From NCBI GenBank assembly GCA_963649615.1, contig CAVJIN010000014.1, positions 1 to 34,392 on the forward strand: 34,392 nucleotides of DNA. The letters run 5' to 3'. Source of the DNA: UBA9732 sp963649615 (GTDB lineage Bacteria; Spirochaetota; Spirochaetia; Sphaerochaetales; Sphaerochaetaceae). Both the position numbers and the translations under genes were made by a program. The notes under the pieces are model-generated. The model worked only from the letters and a program-made list of their open reading frames with translations. It was not told where the DNA came from and searched no databases. Of this stretch, positions 8,962 to 16,106 are shown piece by piece. Position 1 is the stretch's first letter. Each line of letters starts with the position of its first letter.

Positions 8962-9957
8962 TTATAATACCATGGTTTCTGCCCAACGGGTAAGGTACTC
9001 GTCAGATTTAGCAATAAATTCGTGCTGGTTATACTCAACAGTCTTGCTTGGAACAAGGGCATACTCAAAAGCTGCAGGTAATTCAACCGTGCTATTAGCT
9101 GGGAACATTGTATTTGCTACAGCAATATCGGCCTGACCTTCGTTGAGTACAAATTCGCAGAAAAGTTTTGCAGCTTGCACATTCTTTGATGTGTTGAGGA
9201 TGCCAAGATATTCTGTGGTGTGAACGTGACCGTTGGTGAAGTCAAGAGCCTGATAGCGTGTTGTGTCCTCGTAAAGTACGTGGTAGACAGGACTTGTTGT
9301 GTAGCTGATGACTAGAGGAGCTTCGCCTTCTGTGAAAAGACCATAGGCCGATGACCAAGAATCTCCAATTGTAAGAGCGTTGTCTTTCATTGCTTTCCAC
9401 CAATCAAAGGCGCCATCTTCTCCCAAAGTCTCAATTGTCCAAACTAAAAGGCCAAGCCCAACAGATGATGTTCTTGGATCAATAAGAATTACCTTATCCT
9501 TAAATTCTGGTTTTGTGAGATCTTCAAGGCAGGTTGGAAGATCATGGTTTTTGAAATATTCGGTATCTGCAATAAAAGCAAAATAGCCATAATCAAATGG
9601 AATTAGATTTCCATTTTTGCCAACTGAGAGCTTATCCATGCACTCTGGTGTCCAATCAAGGAACAATGACTGGTCAACTTCAATTGAGTCAGAGATGCCA
9701 ATGACAACGTCTGCTGGACAATCTTTTCCTTCATAAACAACCTTTGAATACATCTCAACTGCACCGGAAGCACCAACAAGATTTACTTTAATTCCTGTCT
9801 TTTCTTCAAAGGCTTGGACTATAGCACTGCCAGGTCCCCAATCACTTGTGAATGAATCATAAGCATAAACGGTGAGAACTTGTTCGCTCTGAGGTTGCGC
9901 AAAAGCAACGGCGAATACGCTAACTAATAAAACAACAAGAAAAAACAATTTTTTCAT
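8962..9957 (-). CDS. thiB: Thiamine-binding periplasmic protein (ThiB/TbpA family)
   Basis: This extracytoplasmic binding protein captures thiamine or its phosphates and delivers them to ThiP. A signal peptide (residues 1-20, KKLFFLVVLLVSVFAVAFA) is followed by a mature chain with hallmarks of ThiB: VYAYDSFTSDWGPG near 30-43, PFDYGYFAFI near 121-130, DPRTSSVGLGLLVW near 156-169 and YGLF plus ISYTTSPVYHVL near 205-227. No lipobox Cys is seen after the signal. The 331-residue length matches the family. A very strong AAGGAGG site six bases upstream fixes the start. It leads the operon thiB-thiP-ATPase. Its own promoter at 9998-10025 leaves only a short leader, and I see no THI-box riboswitch. 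Confidence 0.93.
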   Translation of the reverse strand: MKKLFFLVVLLVSVFAVAFAQPQSEQVLTVYAYDSFTSDWGPGSAIVQAFEEKTGIKVNLVGASGAVEMYSKVVYEGKDCPADVVIGISDSIEVDQSLFLDWTPECMDKLSVGKNGNLIPFDYGYFAFIADTEYFKNHDLPTCLEDLTKPEFKDKVILIDPRTSSVGLGLLVWTIETLGEDGAFDWWKAMKDNALTIGDSWSSAYGLFTEGEAPLVISYTTSPVYHVLYEDTTRYQALDFTNGHVHTTEYLGILNTSKNVQAAKLFCEFVLNEGQADIAVANTMFPANSTVELPAAFEYALVPSKTVEYNQHEFIAKSDEYLTRWAETMVL

Positions 9958-9997
9958 AAAAGTTCCTCCTTAGGAAATTCAAAAATACTCCATATCA

Positions 9998-10025
9998 ATT
10001 ATGAATGCTGTTAATTTTTGGTCAA
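9998..10025 (-). promoter_or_regulatory. Promoter of the thiamine ABC operon
   Basis: TTGACC, 16 bases, CATAAT on the minus strand, each one mismatch from consensus. The predicted leader to the thiB ATG is about 35 bases and contains AAGGAGG. That is too short to hold a TPP aptamer. Confidence 0.6.
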
Positions 10026-10055
10026 TTAGTTGGACGTAAAAATCTGATAGCATAC

Positions 10056-10085
10056 TTGAAAAGAGGTATCCCCAATATGTAATAT
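10056..10085 (+). promoter_or_regulatory. Promoter of the small membrane protein gene, leaderless geometry
   Basis: TTGAAA, 18 bases, TAATAT, then six bases to the ATG at 10092. It is divergent from the thiB promoter 30 bases away. No Shine-Dalgarno site precedes the ATG. Confidence 0.5.
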
Positions 10086-10091
10086 TTGCAT

Positions 10092-10481
10092 ATGGCTCAG
10101 GTCTATTTTTTGAGTGTGCTTTATTTGTTTTTCTCTTCTTGTTTGCTTCTTGTGGACAAATACGGCTCCAACTTCTTGTTTTTGATCAACTTGAAATCTT
10201 TTTACAACTCAAAAAAAACGTATCCAGTAATCTTTATGGCCACAGGTCTTGTCCTTTCACTTTGCCTACTTCTCTTTCCCATGGACCCAGGCCCAATCCT
10301 TCTTGGCGATTTTCTTCCAGCCATCACAATTCTCATAGTGGTCTTTTATTTTTTCATTCAAAGCCACAAAGAAGATCCCGATATTGTTGTTGTTAACAAT
10401 AAAAAAAGAAACGCCCTAGGATTTATTTCCTTGGGCGTTGCAGCTTTTCATTTCCTTTTCCCTTTTATTGTTCTAATTTAA
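10092..10481 (+). CDS. Small integral membrane protein of unknown function
   Basis: I do not recognise this 129-residue protein. It has four hydrophobic segments (about residues 3-22, 45-63, 72-92 and 108-127) and a short charged loop with SHKEDPDIVVVNNKKRN near 92-106. Charged residues are few and no catalytic motif stands out. I chose ATG 10092 over the TTG at 10086 because homologous-type starts and the promoter position fit it better, but there is no ribosome site for either. The C-terminal third coincides with the intrinsic terminator hairpin of the opposing glgC gene, which constrains both. Its stop lies seven bases from the glgC stop. The promoter-start arrangement and the long open frame support a real gene. 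Confidence 0.6.
   Translation: MAQVYFLSVLYLFFSSCLLLVDKYGSNFLFLINLKSFYNSKKTYPVIFMATGLVLSLCLLLFPMDPGPILLGDFLPAITILIVVFYFFIQSHKEDPDIVVVNNKKRNALGFISLGVAAFHFLFPFIVLI
10401..10439 (-). terminator. Intrinsic terminator of the glgA-glgC operon, inside an opposing gene
   Basis: Arms at 10410-10421 and 10428-10439 form 11 pairs with one mismatch around a six-base loop. On the minus strand the hairpin is followed almost at once by seven T residues (10401-10407). It lies 50-90 bases past the glgC stop, within the coding region of the 129-residue membrane protein. Confidence 0.75.
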
Positions 10482-10488
10482 ATTGAAG

Positions 10489-11781
10489 CTAAATAATTGT
10501 TCCATCTGGAATTATTGCATTTTTGTGGATAACAATGATTCCATCGTGAATGGAGTAATTGTCAAAATCTCCTTCCTCTCTTGGTCTGTCATCAATACCA
10601 ATTCTACAACCCATACCAATACGAGCATTCATATCAATAATGGCTTTTCTTATTAGAGTTCCTTCTCCAATGCCAAGGTTAGGAATTCCTTTTTTCTTGT
10701 TTTCTGCTTTTTGAACATCTGTTTCGTAGAAGTTTGCACCCATGCAATAAACACCGTTCAGAGATGCTCCACTTTCAATTAGAGTTCTGACACCAATGAT
10801 TGAGTTTACAATTGAGGCATTGGTGATTATTGAACCTTCTGATGCTAGAGAACTTGAGAAAGAGCAGAAGTTGAGTTTTGTTGCTGGTAAGTATCTTCTA
10901 TGAGTATAAATTGGCATGTCTTCATCATAGAAATTAAACTGTGGACGAATGCTTGCCAAGTTTAGATTTGTTTCATAGAAGGCTTTTATTGTTCCAATAT
11001 CCTCCCAGAAGTCGTCAAACAAGTAGGATGCTACCTTTCTTTCTTTGATGACATCAGGAATTATTTCTTTACCAAAATCGGTCTTATCATTGTCTAGGAC
11101 TTCATCCATTGTCTTTGCTGAGAAGATATAAATACCCATTGACGCAAGATATTCGTTGGATGCGTTGACCTTATCTCCCAAGCTCTTTTCCAGATATTTG
11201 GGGTTGACTTTGTAGTCGCTGATATCTAGGTCAGCTGCTGGCTTTTCATAGAATTTAGTAACCATTCCATGAGCATTTGTTGCCATAATTCCAAGTCCTG
11301 TAGCTTGACTCCTACTAATTGGTTTTGCTGCAATTGTTAGCTCTGCGCCAGATTCAATGTGACGTTCAAGCATTTTTGAGAAGTCCATTCTGTAAAGTTG
11401 GTCTCCACTTAGAATAATGTAATATTCTGCTTGCTGGTCGTGGAAGTGCATAAGATTTTTTCTTACTGCATCTGCCGTGCCCTGATACCAAGACTCTCCT
11501 TTGTATGTTTGTTCTGCTGCAAGGATTTGTACAAAGCCTCTTGTGAACTGGTCAAAGTTGTATGTTCCACCAATATGGTTGTGTAGGGATGCTGAATTAA
11601 ACTGAGTTAGCAAATAAATTTTCTTAAAACCACTGTTTATACAGTTTGATATTGGAATATCAACGAGTCTGAACTTTCCTGCAAAAGGGACTGCCGGCTT
11701 TGCTCTATCTTTTGTTAGTGGGTAAAGTCTTGTTCCTTTTCCTCCGCCTAAGATGATTGCTACAACTTTGTCTTTTCGCAT
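10489..11781 (-). CDS. glgC: Glucose-1-phosphate adenylyltransferase (ADP-glucose pyrophosphorylase)
   Basis: GlgC makes ADP-glucose from ATP and glucose-1-phosphate, the committed step of glycogen synthesis in the cytoplasm. The N-terminal nucleotidyltransferase domain has the LGGGKGTRLYPLT loop at 11-23, followed by the AKPAVPFAGKFRLVDIPISN block near 27-46, and the substrate region YYIILSGDQLYRMD near 120-133. The C-terminal third is a left-handed beta-helix-like domain (SIIGVRTLIESGASL, IIDMNARIGMGCRIG). At 430 residues the length is as in E. coli GlgC. AAGGAGG five bases before the ATG supports the start. It follows glgA by 10 bases and is followed by a strong terminator. No branching enzyme or phosphorylase is in the window. 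Confidence 0.97.
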   Translation of the reverse strand: MRKDKVVAIILGGGKGTRLYPLTKDRAKPAVPFAGKFRLVDIPISNCINSGFKKIYLLTQFNSASLHNHIGGTYNFDQFTRGFVQILAAEQTYKGESWYQGTADAVRKNLMHFHDQQAEYYIILSGDQLYRMDFSKMLERHIESGAELTIAAKPISRSQATGLGIMATNAHGMVTKFYEKPAADLDISDYKVNPKYLEKSLGDKVNASNEYLASMGIYIFSAKTMDEVLDNDKTDFGKEIIPDVIKERKVASYLFDDFWEDIGTIKAFYETNLNLASIRPQFNFYDEDMPIYTHRRYLPATKLNFCSFSSSLASEGSIITNASIVNSIIGVRTLIESGASLNGVYCMGANFYETDVQKAENKKKGIPNLGIGEGTLIRKAIIDMNARIGMGCRIGIDDRPREEGDFDNYSIHDGIIVIHKNAIIPDGTII

Positions 11782-11791
11782 ATTGTCCTCC

Positions 11792-13228
11792 TTATTTCAG
11801 TATGCTTTCATATAACTCAATGTACTCTTTCGCCGAGGCTTCCCAAGAGAAGTCCTGTTCCATGGCGCGTTTTCTTATATTTTTTAGGCATCCGTTGCCG
11901 TCTGTTCTATTATACAACTGAATTGCTCTTATTATATGTTTTTTTACATTTTCAGCTGTAAGTTCATCAAAAAGAAGCCCCGTTCCTTTGTCTGGGTATT
12001 CATCTATGTCAATAATTGAGTCCGCAAGGCCTCCAGTTTTGTGCGCAATGGGGATTGTTCCGTAGCGCAGAGAATACAACTGATTAAGTCCACAAGGTTC
12101 ATATCTGCTTGGCATGAGGAAGAAATCGCTTCCAGCTTCAATTAGATGAGCTATTTTGTTTGAGAATAATATGTTAACTGATAGATTTTTGCATCTAGTT
12201 TGTATGTCTTTAAGCGTATTTTCTATGGCCGAATCTCCGGTTCCTATGATGATAAACTGTATATCCAGTTCATTAAGCATTTGCTCTAGGTTTTGAAGAA
12301 TTATGTCAAAGCCTTTTTGAGAGGCTATACGGCTTATCATTGCAAAGAGTGGGACATCTGATCTTTGTTCTAAGCCAAATTGTTGTTGAATTTCTGCTTT
12401 AAGTTTGTCTTTTCCTCCCATTTTGCCTACACTGAAATGGTACGGAATTAGTGCATCTTTTTGTGGATTCCATTCGTTTGTGTCTATACCGTTGATGATG
12501 CCTTTGAGTTTATTCTTTCGTTTGCAAATGATTGCTTCAAGGCCACAGCCCTGTGCTTGAGTTTGAATTTCTTTTGCGTATGTGGGGCTGACGGTGGTAA
12601 TGAAATCGGCATAAACTAAGCCGGCTTGGAGCATGTTAATTTGTCCGTTGGAGAATAATTTCTGGCTTGGCTTGCAATTAGAAAACAAAAAGTCCATGCG
12701 AGGAAATGTGCCTTGATAGGCCAAATTGTGGATGGTGAAGATTGTTTTGGTGCCTATATAGAACTGACTATTTTTGACTTTTAAGAGGTATGGAACAAGT
12801 CCTGTAGTCCAGTCGTGGCAATGAATTATGTCTGGTTTCCACCCAATGGCTTCACACATCATTAAAGATGCCTTGCATAATACTGTAAAGCGAGAAAAGT
12901 TATCTTCATAGGGTTGAAAACTTGTGTCTCCATAAATGCCTAGTCGTTGGCCGTACATTGGATGACAGACAAAGTAGTAAATAACTTTATCAACTACTTT
13001 TTGCCTGATTTCAACTGTTTGGACAGATGCCAACATGGGCACATCTAACGAGCACACAAGTTCGCCGGCGTCTTCATTTGCTGTATTGTATGCAGGCACA
13101 ATAATCCTTGCATCTTCTTTTCTATTGTTTCTATTGTTGAGTGCTTGTGGAAGCGCCCCAACGACATCGGCCAACCCTCCTGACTTAGAGAAGGGCACGG
13201 CCTCGCTAGTTACCATTAAGATATTCAT
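11792..13228 (-). CDS. glgA: Glycogen (starch) synthase, ADP-glucose dependent
   Basis: GlgA is a GT5 family enzyme that elongates alpha-1,4-glucan from ADP-glucose. The N-terminal KSGGLADVVGALP at 15-27 binds the sugar nucleotide. The C-terminal Rossmann domain contains PSRYEPCGLNQLYSLRYG near 370-387 and the KTGGLADSI loop near 394-402. At 478 residues the length is standard. It leads the operon with glgC 10 bases downstream, so synthase and precursor supply are co-expressed. The ATG at 13228 begins directly at the conserved MNILMVTSE terminus. No Shine-Dalgarno site precedes it; instead a TATTAT box ends six bases upstream, so the mRNA may be leaderless. Confidence 0.97.
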   Translation of the reverse strand: MNILMVTSEAVPFSKSGGLADVVGALPQALNNRNNRKEDARIIVPAYNTANEDAGELVCSLDVPMLASVQTVEIRQKVVDKVIYYFVCHPMYGQRLGIYGDTSFQPYEDNFSRFTVLCKASLMMCEAIGWKPDIIHCHDWTTGLVPYLLKVKNSQFYIGTKTIFTIHNLAYQGTFPRMDFLFSNCKPSQKLFSNGQINMLQAGLVYADFITTVSPTYAKEIQTQAQGCGLEAIICKRKNKLKGIINGIDTNEWNPQKDALIPYHFSVGKMGGKDKLKAEIQQQFGLEQRSDVPLFAMISRIASQKGFDIILQNLEQMLNELDIQFIIIGTGDSAIENTLKDIQTRCKNLSVNILFSNKIAHLIEAGSDFFLMPSRYEPCGLNQLYSLRYGTIPIAHKTGGLADSIIDIDEYPDKGTGLLFDELTAENVKKHIIRAIQLYNRTDGNGCLKNIRKRAMEQDFSWEASAKEYIELYESILK

Positions 13229-13234
13229 GGATAT

Positions 13235-13264
13235 ATAATACTACACATCTGAGCACAAAAACAA
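13235..13264 (-). promoter_or_regulatory. glgA promoter placed for a leaderless transcript
   Basis: On the minus strand TTGTTT, 18 bases, TATTAT, then six bases to the glgA ATG. The -10 is one mismatch from consensus and the -35 is weaker. Confidence 0.45.
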
Positions 13265-13332
13265 ATTTTTTTTGATGGCTTTGCTTTCCAATTGTAACAT
13301 ATTTCAGCATTCGTGCGGTTTTATGTACATTT

Positions 13333-13371
13333 TGTATCATAATTGAAGCATTTTTTGCAAAAAGTGATACA
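13333..13371. repeat. Inverted repeat between glgA and tRNA-Gly
   Basis: TGTATCA at 13333-13339 and TGATACA at 13365-13371 are perfect complements. Between them lies the inner palindrome TTTTTGCAAAAA. It is about 100 bases upstream of the glgA start and 56 bases past the tRNA-Gly end. It could be an operator or a processing hairpin; no U-tract follows on either strand. Confidence 0.4.
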
Positions 13372-13426
13372 TTGAACCCGTAATGACAATGTAGCCCGCC
13401 CAAGCATACAATTCAAAGAACAAAAA

Positions 13427-13497
13427 AGCGGCATACGGGAGTCGGACCCGCTTCAGAAGCTTGGGAAGCTCCTGCACTACCGGTGTGCTAATGCCGC
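13427..13497 (-). tRNA. tRNA-Gly (anticodon CCC)
   Basis: The minus strand folds as a full cloverleaf: a seven-pair acceptor GCGGCAT/ATGCCGC, D stem GCAC/GTGC, anticodon stem GGAGC/GCTTC with loop TTCCCAA, and T stem GCGGG/CCCGT with loop TCCGACT. The discriminator base is U, as usual for bacterial tRNA-Gly. The 3' CCA is not encoded. Six T residues follow at once and may act in termination. It decodes GGG. Confidence 0.95.
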
Positions 13498-13516
13498 AAT
13501 GACTTACTTTGTTGCA

Positions 13517-13545
13517 ATAATAATCAAAAAGTACTAAAAACTCAA
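13517..13545 (-). promoter_or_regulatory. tRNA-Gly promoter
   Basis: TTGAGT, 17 bases, TATTAT on the minus strand, with the -10 ending 19 bases ahead of the mature tRNA 5' end. Confidence 0.6.
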
Positions 13546-13557
13546 CCTCAATTAGGA

Positions 13558-13563
13558 TATAAT
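13558..13563 (+). promoter_or_regulatory. -10 box of the M20 peptidase gene
   Basis: A perfect TATAAT about 60 bases ahead of the ATG at 13625. No convincing -35 hexamer sits at the right distance. It is divergent from the tRNA-Gly promoter. Confidence 0.35.
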
Positions 13564-13624
13564 ATTTTGCAGATTTCTTTGCTGGATGCTGCGCCATGCA
13601 TTCAGCTGGGACAAGGAGACAATT

Positions 13625-14959
13625 ATGACAGACAGAGAAAGACTTTATGCACAAAAACTAGCAACAATGGTGCAGTGCAATACTGTCAGTGAAGAAGGCA
13701 ATGAAAACAAAGAAAAGTTTGAACACTTTCATGAAGTTTTGGCTCAATTGTTTCCAAACGTATTTAGCAAGTGTGAGGTTGTCAAAATTGGAGAGGCCTT
13801 GCTCCTTAAGCTCAAAGGCAAGGAGTCTTATGAAGGCCAAGGAGAGCCAATTGTGCTAATGTCACATCAGGATGTGGTACCTGCAACTGGAAAATGGCAA
13901 CATGAACCATTTTCTGGCGATATAGACGAGAATGGTAACATTTGGGGCAGAGGAACAATGGATACAAAGTGCTCTTTAATGTGTATCTTTCAGGCTCTTG
14001 AAGAAACAATTCAAGAAGGATTGCAGCCTAACGTTGATGTATATATTGCATCTTCCTGTAATGAGGAGTTAAGTGGTTATGGTGCTCCTGAAACTGTTAA
14101 ATACTTACAAGATAAAGGAGTACATTTGCAGCTTCTTATTGATGAAGGTGGCATGATTGTTACAAATCCAATGGCTGGTGTTAAAGGGCAATTTGCAATG
14201 ATTGGCACGCTGGAAAAAGGACATTGCAATATTGTTATAACAGCCCATTCAAACGGAGGGCATGCTTCAACACCAAAGAAAGGAAGTCCTATTGCTAGGT
14301 TAGCTGCATTTGTTGATGAAATTGAAAAGAATGATCCAAACAAGGCCAAGATGAACTCAACCATGCAAGAGATGTTAAGACGTTTTGCCCCATATACCAG
14401 TGGTGCTCTTGGTTTTGTTTTTAAACATATAAAGCTTTTCACTCCACTTTTGGAGAAGGTCTTGCCAAAGATTAATGCTAGTGCTGGGGCCATGATTAAA
14501 ACTACAATGGCATTTACTATGTGTGGAGGCTCTAATGCTGCCAACGTGTTACCAGAGAAAGCATGGCTTAATATAAATACTAGGTTTATTCAGCATCAGG
14601 GGATTGAAGAGACTAAAAAGATTCTTGAGCCATTGTGCAAAAAATATGATCTAGAGATGGAGTTTATTAATCCACGTGCTCCACAAAAGCCTGTAGATTT
14701 TACAAAGGATGGCTTTAAATTGGTTGAAGATGTTGTCAAGGAAATTTATCCAAATGTTCACCCAACACCATACGTTATGACAGGTGGTACGGACGCTTAT
14801 TACTATTGGCCAATTACAGATAATGCAATTCGTTTTGCACCACTTGTAATTACAGACCAACAACTTAAAAGCATTCATGGTCTTGACGAGAACATTTCTG
14901 CTTCAAGCCTTCCCAGCGGGGTTGATTTCTACAAGACGGTCATTAGACGAGTGAAGTAA
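13625..14959 (+). CDS. M20-family metallopeptidase/deacylase
   Basis: This is a dinuclear zinc hydrolase of the M20 (carboxypeptidase PM20D1 / ArgE / DapE) group, probably a cytoplasmic dipeptidase or amino-acid deacylase. Metal and catalytic residues are visible: His81 in SHQDVVP, Asp113 in GRGTMDTK, the Glu147-Glu148 pair in SCNEELSG, Asp173 in IDEGG, and a C-terminal His in SIHGLDE. The dimerisation lid lies between about residues 195 and 310 (HSNGGHASTPKKG). At 444 residues it is typical. The ATG at 13625 follows AAGGAGA by six bases; upstream in-frame codons lack such a site. It is monocistronic and converges with the NUC1 nuclease gene. The exact substrate cannot be told. Confidence 0.88.
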   Translation: MTDRERLYAQKLATMVQCNTVSEEGNENKEKFEHFHEVLAQLFPNVFSKCEVVKIGEALLLKLKGKESYEGQGEPIVLMSHQDVVPATGKWQHEPFSGDIDENGNIWGRGTMDTKCSLMCIFQALEETIQEGLQPNVDVYIASSCNEELSGYGAPETVKYLQDKGVHLQLLIDEGGMIVTNPMAGVKGQFAMIGTLEKGHCNIVITAHSNGGHASTPKKGSPIARLAAFVDEIEKNDPNKAKMNSTMQEMLRRFAPYTSGALGFVFKHIKLFTPLLEKVLPKINASAGAMIKTTMAFTMCGGSNAANVLPEKAWLNINTRFIQHQGIEETKKILEPLCKKYDLEMEFINPRAPQKPVDFTKDGFKLVEDVVKEIYPNVHPTPYVMTGGTDAYYYWPITDNAIRFAPLVITDQQLKSIHGLDENISASSLPSGVDFYKTVIRRVK

Positions 14960-15002
14960 GTTTTTTACCCGTAAGTTATTTGCCTGTAAATTCTTTGCCT
15001 GT
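14958..15002. repeat. Three tandem 15-base units across the nuclease stop codon
   Basis: On the minus strand the units at 14988-15002, 14973-14987 and 14958-14972 begin ACAGGCAAA, ACAGGCAAA and ACGGGTAAA and match at 12-13 of 15 positions between neighbours. They encode TGKEF, TGK-stop-L and TGKKL. The nuclease stop codon lies inside the second unit and the third reaches the stop codon of the opposing M20 gene. Confidence 0.65.
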
Positions 15003-16028
15003 AAGGTCTTCACACCATTTTATGATTTCTATCTTGTAACCTGCAAAATTCTCATACAAGAAATATAGAACGTACTCTTTGAACGTTTCTGGTTGCACTT
15101 TTGTGGTCTCAGCAGGTTCTGTATATCCTCCAGTGCTTAGGTTGTAGCCATATTTTACAGCCGTAGTTGTTGCATTAAACTTGGAAAAATCCCAAAGAGA
15201 GACGTCATAGGAGGCTTCCAAGATTTCTTCCTCATCATCTGGCAACGCAGGGAAGAAATCCAAATCAGTGACTTCCTCCAAGTAATCGATACTCACGGCA
15301 AAACTCGTTAAATCTGCACTTGAGCCTTCATTTTTGAGCAGGAAGCCAATTGCTTTGTGCTCATCTCCCGAGTAATCCAAAATGGCCTTGTAATAGTAAT
15401 TGGGCACGGCAACTTCGTTTATCCCGATACTTTTATATGGTCCATCTGTGAGAACGGGTCCCGTTACTACGCATATGGCCTGATTTTGTGCAGCGAATGT
15501 GCGAACAACAGACTCTAAATCTGCCCAAATGCCACGGTTGAAACTTCCAACTTGGGGACTCATGTTGGAAAGGTAGAAGGAATCATCCATGGCTTGTTCG
15601 CTCCATTTTTGGTCGGCCGCAGGAATTAAATGGCCCCTGTCATAGCCTGAGCCCTTGTAGTCTGCAAGAGTTGCACTTCCAGTTGGGATGTAAGGGTCTT
15701 CATGAAAGTTGTCTTGCCGTTCCGAGTTTGTGGAAAAAACTTTATCAGCAGTTAAGACATAGGCCACCCAATATGGTTGCTCATATTCTTCTGCGTAGTT
15801 AAGAGTATAACCAGTGTGCTGGACAATGATATCGGTATTAGAGAAGGCGGGTAAAGCTAGCGTCTCATCAATGCCGGTTTCTGTGGTGGATTGCACTTTT
15901 TGGGTAAGTGGATTTGTGGTTGGTGTGAAGATGAAAATGACTGTGGCAATTATTAGTATGGCTAAAATCCATATAAATGGGTGTTTTTTGACCGATTTTT
16001 TGACTTTGCGTTTCGTAGGTTGTTTCAT
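14976..16028 (-). CDS. Membrane-anchored DNA/RNA non-specific endonuclease (NUC1 family)
   Basis: This beta-beta-alpha metal nuclease resembles Serratia nuclease and EndoG. The signature YDRGHLIPAAD lies near 129-139, with catalytic His133; Asn164 in FNRGIW is the expected Mg2+ ligand and Glu172 follows as in the family. The first 17 residues are very basic (KQPTKRKVKKSVKKH), followed by a membrane segment at about 18-35. The nuclease domain should therefore be anchored outside the membrane and could degrade environmental DNA or RNA for nucleotide scavenging. About 100 residues after the core show no motif I know. The C-terminus ends in a small tandem repeat. No ribosome site precedes the ATG. 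The gene diverges from addB. Confidence 0.88.
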   Translation of the reverse strand: MKQPTKRKVKKSVKKHPFIWILAILIIATVIFIFTPTTNPLTQKVQSTTETGIDETLALPAFSNTDIIVQHTGYTLNYAEEYEQPYWVAYVLTADKVFSTNSERQDNFHEDPYIPTGSATLADYKGSGYDRGHLIPAADQKWSEQAMDDSFYLSNMSPQVGSFNRGIWADLESVVRTFAAQNQAICVVTGPVLTDGPYKSIGINEVAVPNYYYKAILDYSGDEHKAIGFLLKNEGSSADLTSFAVSIDYLEEVTDLDFFPALPDDEEEILEASYDVSLWDFSKFNATTTAVKYGYNLSTGGYTEPAETTKVQPETFKEYVLYFLYENFAGYKIEIIKWCEDLTGKEFTGK

Positions 16029-16035
16029 GGGTGCA

Positions 16036-16064
16036 AGTATAATGTTTTTGAGTGTGTATAGCCA
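16036..16064 (-). promoter_or_regulatory. Putative nuclease gene promoter, leaderless geometry
   Basis: TATACT on the minus strand (16036-16041) ends seven bases ahead of the nuclease ATG. At the 17-base spacing the -35 hexamer is TGGCTA, a poor match, at the same position as the proposed addB -35. Confidence 0.35.
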
Positions 16065-16087
16065 GCATGGGTTTTGTGTAATATACT
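16059..16087 (+). promoter_or_regulatory. Putative addB promoter
   Basis: TAGCCA, 17 bases, TATACT, followed by a leader of about 13 bases that contains AAGGAGG. It shares its -35 position with the divergent nuclease promoter. Confidence 0.4.
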
Positions 16088-16106
16088 TAAAAGAAGGAGG
16101 TTGTGC

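Noticed and set aside
9958..10085. TPP riboswitch ahead of thiB
   Set aside because: The conserved CUGAGA and GAUAAUGCCAGCG-type strings are absent and the space after the promoter is too short.
14077..14544. 155-codon open frame on the - strand opposite the M20 peptidase
   Set aside because: It is antisense to a gene whose metal ligands are all intact; the composition is that of a shadow frame.
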